Source: Phyto melanocephala (taxonomy: Eukaryota; Arthropoda; Insecta; Diptera; Rhinophoridae). From it: a stretch of 64,000 nucleotides of DNA. The stretch is from NCBI GenBank assembly GCA_941918925.1, contig OW799234.1, positions 131,606,895 through 131,670,894 of the forward strand, given 5' to 3'. Both the position numbers and the translations under genes were made by a program. Under the pieces are notes generated by a model. It was not told the DNA's origin, did no database searches, and was given only the letters and a program-made list of their open reading frames with translations. Shown here one piece after another: positions 32,599 to 43,890 of the stretch. Each line of letters begins with the position of its first letter. The stretch's first letter is position 1.

Positions 32599-34086
32599 AT
32601 CTTATGTATGTTGAAGTAACAGATATTCTTCTCTATATAAATTATTACTGCCCTATTTATAACAATTATTAAAAGTTTGAAAAGGATTTAAAAAACTGAT
32701 TTTCTTAGTAAATTTGATTAATAAACCTCTAATAAAGCTATTTCGGTTTTTATGAATTGGACCGTTAGACTTAGAACCGGCCCTACCACCCACCACTAAA
32801 CAAACAATCTCATGACTTGTTGTGTGTGTCAGTTTACTTCTCTCCAAGGGTCTAATAAATATATTGGAAAACAACGTGGTTTGATTAGTGGGTTTATCAA
32901 AGAAGGTTATTGAAGTTGTATTGAAAACCTCATCCTTGACTGTGTTGATGTTGTTTATTGATAAAATATTCCAAGTACATTGTTACTATCCCTACGCAAA
33001 AGGTTCAAAAACTTCGAACAATTTCCTATGGGCCACTTCTTTTTCCCCAAATGTAAATGTACCAAAAATATACAAAATATCTCTACAGTACGAGTGAGTG
33101 TCTACTATATCTATTTATGTTGTTGCATGTGAACGACGAGTATTATGTGTTAACTTCCACTGTCATGGCTTTATAACACAAAAGGAATCAAAAAACATAT
33201 AGAAAAAAAAACTTAAATAAATGAAGTGAAATGAAAAAACCCTAGAGCGAAAAAGATATCTGTGTTAGCAGCAGCATCAACATCATCACCAATATAAAAT
33301 CATCATCATTGCCATCACCATCCACCAGCATCAACACACAAACATTATGTAGCACAATAACCGAAACTAACGAAAGAAAATGTAGATGGCTGACTGGATG
33401 ACGGTTGAATTGGTTGGTTCGTACGTTCATTTGGTTTTTTGGTTGGCAAAGGAATGAAAAGTATCTTGTGTCTAACATCAACAATTTGTCATACATACCC
33501 ATCTATTTAATGCTACCAAAGCAGCAACAAAAATTGCAAATAACAAAATGGAAAAAAAAAACAAAAATGCCATGAACAATAATAACATCAACATTGAACA
33601 ATAACACCCGAGTCAAATATACTGCATAAGAGTATGTGTTTGAACAGTGGGACAAATTTAAATTTTTTTATTGAAATTAACGTTGATTTTGCTTAAAGAC
33701 TCTTTCGAAAGTATCCAGACTAATTAACATATTTCATGATAAAATCTAATTTTTTTTATTAAAAAACTAATGCACTCTTGAACAGCGCTGACTAACATTT
33801 GTAATAAAATGCTTTTGATTCTGTAGTTACAATTCCAAATTATTTTGTCTCTTCGAGGGCAACGTTTTACATCAAAAATAGTGATTTTGTTTTTTTAATG
33901 TGAACTACGTTTTATACAATATGTCTGTGGCAATAAGGAAACTCTGCTTATTTCGGTTTTTATTGATTTCCAGTAAAGCCTTTTTAATTATTTGAGTTGA
34001 TTTTTATAAATTGATTCCCTATTAGAGAAATTCTGTCCTTTATTGATTAAAGAGCAATCGGTTTTCGTATGTTTAGTTAAAATAAG
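32599..34086. other. AT-rich non-coding DNA
   Basis: CAT/CAC-rich minus-strand frame at 33242-33502 is a trinucleotide repeat effect. No element or gene supported. Confidence 0.5.
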
Positions 34087-34376
34087 TTTTTATTCCGTGT
34101 GCTGGTTGAAATCAACTTTTAGAAGCAACTATATGTTCCTCAGATCTGTGTATGGTATCAATCTTTTGGAAATATCCGGGAATGAATCGCTATTGAAATT
34201 CAGCACAATCGCCCCATAGCTTTCTGAGATATGAGCAAAAAACCACGACCACCTCGTTTTTTCACAATTACAACAACAACAAACATATTTACTGGTTAGA
34301 GTAAACGTGGCATCGCATTCCAGCTTAGCCAAAAAACAATTTTTTTATTTTATTTAATTTTTTATTTTATATACTA
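34087..34376 (+). repeat. TATACCC dispersed repeat, 5'-truncated, split by Helitron
   Basis: It enters the family sequence at TTCCGTGTGCTGGTTGAAATC and runs through GAGATATGAGCAAAAAACCA, ACGACCACCTCG and AAACGTGGCATCGC to the T-rich core, where the Helitron at 34377-35001 inserted. The core resumes at 35002 and merges into the next repeat copy. Confidence 0.8.
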
Positions 34377-35001
34377 CTAGCCAAACCCGGCGCGCGTTGC
34401 TACGCCCCTTAATGAATCGAAATGCATTCTGAATTTTAATTGAATATCAAGTGCAAAAACCTAAAAATTATAATTTTTTTATGGGCGTGGCATTGCCCAC
34501 TTTTCTAGTCACGAAATTGTAAAGTCATAACAGCTCAATATGTGTGCAAAGTTTCAGAAGAATCGGACCAGTGCAAGTACCTCAAAATTAAAAATTTTTT
34601 TATGGGCGTGGCCCTGCCCACTTTTCTAATCACGAAATTGTAAAGTCATAACAGTTCAATATGTGTGCAAAGTTTCAGAAAAATCGGTCCAGTGCAAGTA
34701 CCTCAAAATTAAAACTTTTTTAGGGGCGTGGCCCCGCCCACTTTTCTTATCACGAAATTATTTAGTCATGACAGCTCGATATGTGTGCAAAGTTTCAGAA
34801 AAAGCGGTCAAGTGCAAGTAGATAAAACTGATAACTAATTTTTTATGGGCGTGGCCCCGCCCACTTTTTTTCATCCATAAACACTCCCCGGTATGTGTAC
34901 AACAACTTACCAAAGTTTGAGCCCGATCGGTTTTGCAGTTTCAGAGTCTATAGCTAACACACACACACACACACACAGAGTTTCACTTTTATATATATAG
35001 A
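34377..35001 (-). mobile_element. Non-autonomous Helitron, copy 2
   Basis: Reading the minus strand it starts TCTATATATATAAAAGTG at 35001, passes a (TG)n run and TTAGCTATAGACTCTGAAAC, and ends in the GC-rich GCAACGCGCGCCGGGTTTGG and CTAG at 34377. It has a host A before and T after, and no duplication. It holds four of the ~120-bp GGGCGTGGCC-type repeats against six in the copy at 2671-3547, so the array length varies. No Rep/helicase. Confidence 0.88.
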
Positions 35002-35030
35002 TTTATTTTTTTTATATATATTTTTTTAAT

Positions 35031-35775
35031 TTTTTATACCCTTCACCTGTGGTGCACAAGGGTATATATAGCTTTGTCATTCCGTTTGTAATTTCTACAA
35101 TTTTCATTTCCGACCCCATGAAGTTTATATTTTCTGAAAGCTTATGAATAGAGGAGTCGATTAAGCCCTGACCGTCTGCCCGTCTGTCCGTGTGTTGGTT
35201 AAAATCAACTTTTAGAAGCAACTATATGTTCCTCAGATCTGTATCTGGTATCTATCTCTTGGAAATATCCAGGAATGAATCGCTATTGAAATTCAGCACA
35301 ATCGCCCCATAACTTTCTGAGATATGAGCAAAAAACCACGACCACCTCGCTTTTTTTCACAATTACAACAACAACATACATACATACATACATACATACA
35401 TGTAAAAAACATACCAAACAAAAAAAATTACAAAAAAAAAAAATATTGAAAATAAGAAAAAAATAATAAAAAAAACTACAAAAAAAAATTTAAAAAAAAA
35501 TTAAAAAAAAATTTAAAACAATTTTTTAAAAATTTTTCTAAAAAAATTTTTTAAAAAAATTTAAAAAAAATATAAAAAAAAATAATAAAATATAAATAAT
35601 ATATTAAATAAAATAAAATTTTTTTGGCTCAGCTGGGATTCGATGCCACATTTATTCTAACGGGTACGTATGCACGTATTTTATATGGGATGAACAACAA
35701 TTGTTATTGCATGACTACACGTTGTGAAGGGTATATAAGATTCGGCACGGCCGAATATAGCACTGTTACTTGTTT
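35031..35775 (+). repeat. TATACCC dispersed repeat, full-length
   Basis: It starts TTTTTATACCCTTCACCTGT and ends GTGAAGGGTATATAAGATTC, then GGCACGGCCGAATATAGCAC and TGTTACTTGTTT. Internal blocks are GGGTATATATAGCTTTGTCA, TCTGAAAGCTTATGAATAGA and a CATA array at 35376-35401. They are followed by a 170-bp A/T-rich core and TTATTGCATGACTACACGTT. Non-coding. Confidence 0.88.
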
Positions 35776-35777
35776 AT

Positions 35778-35863
35778 ATATGGAGTTTGACAAACATTGG
35801 GACACAAAAAATAATCAGCTGGGCTGGCACCAGCTTGTTAATTACTAGTTTATTGCTGTTTTT
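35778..35863 (-). repeat. Fragment of the GTTATACCC-type MITE
   Basis: GAGTTTGACAAACATTGGGA, CACAAAAAATAATCAGCTG and GGCTGGCACC match the interior of the MITE at 11410-11590 in inverted orientation. It lies between two copies of the dispersed repeat. Ends not resolved. Confidence 0.6.
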
Positions 35864-35866
35864 GTT

Positions 35867-36618
35867 TTTATACCCTTCACCTGTGGTGCACAAGGGTATA
35901 TATATATATAGCTTTGTCATTCCGTTTGTAATTTCTACAACTTTCATTTCCGACTCCATAAAGTATATATTTTCTGAAAGCCTTTGAATAGAGGAGTCGA
36001 TTAATCCCTGACCGTCTGCCCGTGTGTTGGTTGAAATCAACTTTTAGAAGCAACTATATGTTCCTCAGATCTCTATATGGTATCAATCTCTTAGATATCC
36101 AGGAATGAATCGCTATTGAAAATCAGCACAATCGCCCCAGAACTTTCTGGGATATGAGCAAAAAACCACGACCACCTCGTTTTTTTCACAATTACAACCA
36201 CAACCTAAATACATACTGGTTAAAGTAAACGTGGCATCGAACTCCAGCTGAGCCAAAAAAATTTTATTTAATATATTATTTATATTTTATTAATTTTTTT
36301 TATATATATTTTTTTAATATTTTTAAAAAATGTTTTTAAAAAAATTTTCAAAATATGTTTTAAAATTTTTTTTTAATTTTTTTTTTAAATTTTTTTTTGT
36401 AATTTTTTTTTTTTGTAATTTTTTTTTTGTAATTTTTTTTATTATTATTTTTTTTATTTTCAATATATTTTTTTTTTTAAATTTTTTTTTTGGTATGTTT
36501 TTTACATGTATGTACGTATTTTATATGAGATGAATGGTGATACCAACAATTGTTATTGCATAACTACACGTTTTGAAGGGTATATAAGATTCGCCACTGC
36601 CGAATATAGCACTCTTAT
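35867..36618 (+). repeat. TATACCC dispersed repeat, full-length
   Basis: It starts TTTTATACCCTTCACCTGTG and ends GAAGGGTATATAAGATTCGC, then CACTGCCGAATATAGCACTC and TTA. TTGT is present on both sides of the proposed ends. The hairpin has one changed arm base. The core (36270-36490) is almost pure T/A. It lies head-to-tail with the two copies before it. Confidence 0.85.
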
Positions 36619-37150
36619 TGTCTCAATTCCAGATTTTCGCCACATAAGCAGTTATTTCTTTTGTCACAGATGTAGGCATATGTGTAGGAAAAATACAACA
36701 AAATGATTTCACACTGCCGACATTCCTTATTGCACAGTCCTTTGCAGTTTCAGGAATCTCCTTTAGACTGCGGTCCCCAATAGAGTTCACACTTAATGTG
36801 TGCCTGCCAATGTTACTCTATCGCATGTTATATGTTCTTCTGTCTCAGCATCATTCAGGCACATTCTACAATTATCATCCTCGGTTTGCCTCTTTTTCAA
36901 AAGATATATAAAGTTTCCATATCTCGTAAACAAAGCAACACCGATTCATTTCTAGTACCTTTACTGCACCTCTGTCAAGAGCATCGTACAAACCTGGCTG
37001 CAACTTGTTCTCTTTTACCTATTGAAAGACTTTTGCTCTCACCAACCCATCACCTTGGGCAATTCTGGCTTCTGTCCTACACAATGTTGCCGCAATTCCC
37101 CCACTCTTCGCAAGTTCGACACCTTATTTGTAAGAGCACACCACACTGTA
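36619..37150 (-). pseudogene. Non-LTR retrotransposon ORF2 tail fossil
   Basis: The minus strand in one frame (about 36790-36888) reads QTEDDNCRMCLNDAETEEHI, then TCDRVTLAG. This fits the Cys-x2-Cys ... His ... Cys knuckle that follows the RNase H domain in I/jockey/R1-type LINEs. A following frame reads SIGDRSLKEIPETAKDCAIR and further on to EITAYVAKIWN before a stop, the typical end of such ORF2 proteins. Upstream (to about 37150) the frame is broken. No poly(A) tail was seen. Non-functional. Confidence 0.55.
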
Positions 37151-39083
37151 TATGAAATAAACACATTTTAATCCCACTGTTATAAGGACAACCATATGTA
37201 TGAATATACTCGTACAACTCAACATAAAAAGCCATAGTGAATACTTTTAACATCACTTAACTTTTGTTTATATCCCATACTATCCCAGCCATCCTTTAAA
37301 CCTACTCTTTTCGTTCAATACGGGATTTTTGTTTTTAATATTGTTTCTATTGAAAATGTACGAGTAGCAATAAAACGACCCTTTCGAAAAATTTGTCTAT
37401 GTTTGTATAAGCATGTGTAAGTAAAGTAGTATGTGCGAGTGTGGCTGTGTGTGGTAATAACATTTAAGGTTTAAATCCTCCAACGACCCCACAAAACGTT
37501 ATTAAATTTCAATTTTACACGGAGGCTGACTGTGATGCCAAACAACAGTCAACCATATTGGTATGTTTCTCATACTCAGTAATGCATACATGTACATATA
37601 TACGTACGTACATACATACACGTGTATATCCTCCTAAACGCCCTCAATTCCTCCCCCTTCAACGCTTATACTTCTACCAGTAGTATATAATTGTATTCAT
37701 TTTGTCTGTGGTACAGAAAAGACTAACTGAAACTGCACAGAGTTGAATATTGTCGAATAGCACAGCAGTTAGTTAGTTTGTCAGTCAGTCAGTCAGTCAG
37801 ATAGCCAGCCAGCCAGCAACTTTAGTTATTCGCACAGTTTAGTAGCGTAGATTTTTTTTATTGGGGTTCATCTTGTGTTATTTTTTTATATTGTAGTAGA
37901 GATTGTGTAAAAAATTATACGCTTGGTTTGTCAGTTAAGTTGTATTGTACCGAGTCGAGTTGATTTGGTATTTGAAAACATTTTTGTCGTCATCGTCGTT
38001 TGCATCGTTATCCATTTCGCACTTTTCACTTCATCGTCCTGAACAGCAACAACAATAACAACACTTAGTACAACATCATCATTAACAGTCTCTTCTTAAC
38101 GTTGATTTTATTTTTTATTCTTATTCCTTAATTTTGTTTTTGTTTTTTTTTACTCTTTAGCACTTTAGCTGTGGGCATTAATATCCTACCAAACCAATCT
38201 TGTTGATTTCCCTTTTCAACCCCCACTAGTCGATTCCCATCATTCCTTACTTGTCGCTCGGTCTTTATATGAGTGCAAAGCAGTCAGCCCCCTTTTTAAA
38301 ATATTATTTTTATATGGCTATTAGTGTTTAATGTTGTTGGTACTTTTATCTTTGTTGCTGTTGTTGTTGTCGGTAATTTTCGCTTCGGCGTGCGCATATC
38401 ATAAATAGTAATCATGTTTCATTCAAGTAGCTTTTTACGATTTATTAAATTACGCGCATTATTACGATTACAACAGTGGCGGCAACAACGATTAGAGGCA
38501 CTCAACTGACTCTGCTTTTATTAGAGTGTATAAATTGTGTGTATGTGTGTGTGTGTGTGTGCACCACTTGAAATTACGGCAAATGTACAAAGATATAGTG
38601 AAAACAATTTTATTGAGGGTGGAGGTTTGGTCAATTAAATTTTACATTCAAAAGATTGAAGTTCGTAGTTTATTTGTTTATCTATTAAAATTTATTTAGC
38701 AAGGACAACTGTTTTTTTAAATAGTTTTGAACAAAGAGCTTATTTACTCAAAAACTACAAATTATGATCTTCCATTTAAAAGTAAATAATACTTATTTTG
38801 ATCTTTTGTTAAATCTGTCAAGTATACTTTTAATCAAGAAAGAATAATATCAAAAATGTATCATTTGAGGGCAAGCATCAGTGTTTGCTTTGCAGTGATA
38901 AAATGAAATGCTATTTCTGAAGGCTATTAGAAACTAATTTCCAATTTATTTCTGAACTACGAATAAGATTCTTAAATTCATTTAATATATTACGACACTG
39001 AGAGGAAAGAATATTGAGTTTGTTAAACTGTTTCTTAAGATTTATTTAATTTAAGCAGGTCATTTTATGCAATGGATTTTATA
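37151..39083. other. Non-repetitive AT-rich DNA, candidate regulatory region
   Basis: No exon supported. It contains a (GTCA)n and (CAGC)n run at about 37779-37820, a (TG)n at about 38538-38560, and stretches of mixed CpG-containing sequence (37930-38060, 38390-38500) denser than usual here. Confidence 0.4.
37931..37960 (+). promoter_or_regulatory. Candidate core promoter (Inr plus MTE-like)
   Basis: TCAGTT at 37931-37936 matches the fly Initiator. A CGAGTCGAG lies about 18 bases after the presumptive +1 A (37933), near the place of the motif ten element (CSARCSSAAC), but it is one base off register and imperfect. There is no TATA box at the right distance. If real it would give an internal transcript start of the host gene. 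Weak. Confidence 0.2.
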
Positions 39084-39495
39084 CTACATTTACACCTACA
39101 CAAGATCTAGTACTTACGGGATTTTGAGCGATATCTTGGTCATTTCTACCAGATTTCCCATACAAAACGAAATCTACTTCGCCACTAGATTTTGGCAGAA
39201 TCTACTTAAAATCAAGTACTACTTCGCGTAGTATATTTTATTAAATTGTAATAAAATATACTACGCTGCATAAAGAAAAATTCAATCATAATATATAAGG
39301 TGGTTGCAATTGCACAAGTTCTTTATTGCTTAAAATTTTGTTTGTATGGAGTTTGAATTTTGGAGAAGTAGAGCCTCTCAATGACAAGTAGAGCCTCTCA
39401 ATGACAATGAAATCTTGCAAAATGTCGAAAAACAAACGAAACGGTATAGAGTTTAATAAAGATTTTTACTAGATTTCGCTCAGGTTTAAATGTAG
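39084..39495. mobile_element. MITE with CTACATTTA ends
   Basis: Left end CTACATTTACACCTACACAA then GATCTAGTA; the complement of the right end reads CTACATTTAAACCTGAGCGA then AATCTAGTA. An internal hairpin GCGTAGTATATTTTATT / AATAAAATATACTACGC lies at 39223-39278, and a 20-bp direct duplication AAGTAGAGCCTCTCAATGAC at about 39367-39407. About 412 bp, non-coding; target duplication not clear. Confidence 0.65.
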
Positions 39496-42400
39496 AATTA
39501 GATCAATTCAAAACTTTTAATCTCAAAATATTTTTCCACAACCCTCGTATCGGTGGAATACATCTCAACAAGAACAGCAATAAGATGGAAAAAAAGAAAC
39601 AATAGCTGCAAAAAAAAAAAACGAGGAAAACAAAACAAATCTTTGTGTGCGATAACAGCAAAACGATTATTTTACGCTAACAGACAACCCAAAGGCAGGC
39701 AGGCACAAACAAACATATGTACAACTTAAATGATTGTGTACGAACGAAAATTTTACACAAACCACACTTACATACGTACATACATATGTATGTATGCATT
39801 TATATATTAGTATGATGGAGCGGGCCTTTTAGTTCGTTCATTTGAACGTAAGAACATCACGACAACCCTTCAGTAAGCTGACTGTGAAACCATGAAAGAA
39901 GTACGAGTTTAATACTTTTTTTGTTTGTTTACAAGTGACGTTTTGTGTTTTTATTTATTTTTATTTTTTCAATATAATTGTTTGTGCAGTTGACAATATT
40001 TGGCACATGAACAATTTGTGTAAATATTTTCAAATCGTTGTATTTAAACGATGCAGTTGTATTTGCGAATTTTAACATTTCTTTAATCTTTCTCATTTTT
40101 GATTAAATACCTCGATGATATATGTAGGTATGTGGAAACAGTGAAAAGCAACGAAAAAATAAAATAAATTTTCTCTTTAATGGTGTTTTCTCCAAACTGC
40201 AACTTGTGTCAAATTAGTATGTTGACGTCGGTTATGTTATGTTTCTATACTTAAGCTGTCAAGTACGAACTGTGAATTAAGAAATACTAAAGCTGAAATT
40301 AGACGTTCCATAAACATAATGCTATAGCCATAAGAAACTTAAATTCAATTGGTTTCTATGGTTGTGGCGACAGTCATCTATTTAAACAGCCGTTTTGAAT
40401 GGTTATCCATAATTATAATGTCAAATTTAAGCTCAAATAGCACTACGTATGTTCTTGTCAGACATAAATGAGGGGTTTGGTAATTCCAATTAATATGAAA
40501 TTAACAATTTCTTCAATGTCATATCAAAAAGAGCTTTTTCGTCAATATAATACTGTGATACTTTACCGAAAGGACCTGTTTCTGTAATTAATGGATAAGC
40601 CCTAATGATTCTTTGTTTAAGCAACTTTCTTTAGGATTTTTTTTAGTATTTACCACTTCACGAACGGATTGAGTATAATTCTTACATTAACGTTCTGCCT
40701 TTGTGTTCTCCAACTCGCAGTGTGTTAGAGAATACAAATGTCGTACTAAATAGATACAACAGTTTTGCCCCTTCTAAAAATGATGTAGGGACATTCCTGT
40801 GTTGTAGTTTTTAACTTGGTTTTTCTTGTATAAATGCTTGTTGAAGTACTTTATTATATTGCAAAACGTACGTATGATTATATACATTCGCACAAGTATA
40901 CAATCTGATACTTTTGATTCATTCCCCCTTGTCCTTGCCCCTCAAACACTCAAGTAAATACAACTTGAAAAGTGTGTACTTGTACATGAGTATGCTTTGG
41001 TTGTTGGACGGTTGCTTGCTTCGTTGGTTGCCTGAATGGTTAGTTCTTCGGCTTGACAAACAGACAGGCAGACTGTCAGGCATTGCGACTGACTAGAAGG
41101 CTCTTTTTTGGTTAGGTTGATTGTTTTTTTTTTGTTTGTTGGTTCTTTGGCTGGCATCGTTTACTGCTGATGTGTCTAAACGTCTGTGTGTGTTTTTTTT
41201 TATCCAATGCTGTTATTGTAGCTGTATTATAAACACACAAGTGAGTAAGTACTGTTCTGCTACTTGCAGATTTATTGGTTGGTTAGTTGGTTGGTTCATT
41301 CGTTGTTGTCATAGTCATAGAGTCATAATAGACTTTGTTGTTGTTGTCAAGTTATTGGGATTCAGTTTAGTTAGAATCGGTCGTTTTGGTCTCTCGTCTG
41401 TCGTTGTCTCACTACGTACTTATAATAATGTGTGAATGTTTTTGTGTGATTGCCGCTAATTTAGATGCTTTAGCAGTGATTATATGGCATTTTTCGTATT
41501 TATTTATTGTATTTGCTTTAATTCACCAGGTACTAAATAAGTAAGTGGTTTGTTGGTTGGCTGTGTTTTATATCGTTGTTTTTGTTGTTGCTGTTAAAGC
41601 TGTTAAATTTGGTGTGTAAGGTAATGTGGCATGTTGGCATAGCCAGATTATTGCATGAACTCGATAAGAATAAGAGGAGTAGCAGTAGTAGCACAGTACA
41701 ATACAGTGACAATAAGAATATTTTTTTACAATCATACATATGTACGTACTTACAGTGTATGTTCATTAAAAAGCATAGGAAAATACCGGACGATCCAAAC
41801 TCTTTGTAATTCCTCTAGAATCGTACTGCTCAATCTCAATGCTAAAAATCTGTATTCAATCTTTACACCAATATTTGTGGAAGAAGTTTCATTTGGAGAT
41901 AAATTTCAAATTAATATACATATATTAATAATCGTAGCAGAAAATTTACATAGATGTGAAGCTCTGATAAGGTAACAGGCAGCTTTCACTGCAAAATAGT
42001 TACAGGCTTTAAAAAAGCGGAAAAAATTCTAGAGTTTTATATAAGGCATGTAAATAAACTTGGACATACCCAACCCTAGCACAGATTTTCTTCCGGACTC
42101 TGATTAAAGGACTAAAACAAAACTAATAATCTAAATTCTAATTAGAATTGTTTAATTCGCACGCAATCGAATGCGATAATTTGTCCCCTTGATTAGCAGT
42201 ACCAGTAGAAGCCAAGTGACATCGATCCTCGCTTAAGTAAAATGTAGGACTGTTTGCACTGCAAAATAATACATAACGATTTCTCGACAGATGGAAAACT
42301 GAATTATCAGGAACTACTATTAGGAAACTACGTATAATAGTGAGTGTTCTAACATGACGCTTAAACCTGCAAGTACAACTTAACTGTATAGGTCATGCAA

Positions 42401-43890
42401 GGTACAACGTTACAAAGATTTCCTTATCTACTGTCTGGCAAGCAGAAAGACACAAGTATATGTCAACGAACATGAGACAATGAAACTTGCTAAATATTAA
42501 TCGAACAGCACTGTACACAAGTACTTTCTCATTTACTTAAGCAAAAAGGAAGACTTTGGATGTCTGTAGAGTTTGGTTTATTCGGACGTTTGGTTTGATT
42601 TTTAGTCGCTTGGTCGAATAGTTGGTTAAATGGTCGTATAGTAGTTGCTCTTATTTGGTATGCAAGTGGTATGTGAGGAATATGCCTGCACATTTAAGCA
42701 CTCAGCCAACAGTAATTACTACAGTCAGCCCATCTATGCATTCGCCATATACTGATGCACGTATGCGTTCTCTTACATATTCATATAAGTAAATTATAAT
42801 TCCAAAGTGCATAAATGCACACTCATTGTGTGTATGTTTGGAATGGAATGTATGGAGTCCATTCGATTTGAGTTGTCGAGTTAGAGTAGTAGTGTAGTTA
42901 TTATTGCATCGCATTGCTCTGCATAACTGTTTGAATGCCTGCCTGTTTGGTTGGTTGGATGAATGTCTGTCTGTCTGTCTTTTTGCCGGCATATTCATAT
43001 GTTCGTCGTTTATTGGCAATATCATCTCTCGTTACATTTGCAATGCTCGTATTTGATAGCTGTACTGATGCTGAATATCAAATGAATTTGATTTTTTTTA
43101 TGCACATACATACATACATACGTATGTAATTTTTGTACCTTTTTCTTTTTTTTTTTTGCTGCTTCAGCTTTTGAATTTGTATTCTATGTGCTCCTGTGGT
43201 TTATACACTCTCTACACGTTTCATGAGTTTAATATTAATGTTGTTGTAGCAATTCAACTTGCTTGAGTCCCATTTATTGTCCATCTATTTGTCTGTCTGT
43301 TAGTCCATACATTTGTGTATTTGTTAGTTTCATCATCTTGGCTCTTCACCTAAGTAGAAAAGGAATAAATTTCATTGGAATGTCATGCTATATTGGATTC
43401 AGTCAGTACTTTATTTATTTCACATTTTATTTTTCTGCTTATTTCTTTCAATTTAAATTCAATGCAATTCTATTTTAAATTAAACTACTCCTTTGTGTGC
43501 TTCCACAAAAGAATAACAAATAAATAAATAAAAATGACAAAAACGAAAAAAGATCTTAGAAAGTATCTGAGGAGTACTACTGGGCATACAAATTTTTTTC
43601 AAAAGTTTTTTTTTCTCATTCGATGTTGTCTACGTTGTGATTTTTAGCTTTGTTGTTTAAGTTCATATACATACATGTATATTTTTTTGTTATTTTTTAT
43701 TTTGGGAATTCTTGTATGTGTTTTATATATAGGACTACTACACGTACACACACACACATGTAATCAAGCATGAATTGGATATTTTAATATTCACATTTGC
43801 TCACACAAAAAATATGGCCAACGTCGAAACAAAACGAGAGTTAAAGTTTAATTTTTTTATTTTTTAGCAATGCAATAATAAAACAGAAGT
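39496..43890. other. Long AT-rich region, simple repeats only
   Basis: Microsatellites such as CATACATATGTATGTATG (39780-39800), GTTG/TTGG runs (41100-41300) and CTGTCTGT (42965-42980). Open frames up to about 113 codons on both strands have no recognisable motif. No exon, RNA or mobile element could be supported. Confidence 0.45.

Noticed and set aside
36330..36533. Phe-rich open frame
   Set aside because: It is the T-rich core of the dispersed repeat read as protein.
37779..37820. (GTCA)n/(CAGC)n run as a CRISPR-like or regulatory array
   Set aside because: A simple microsatellite without spacers.
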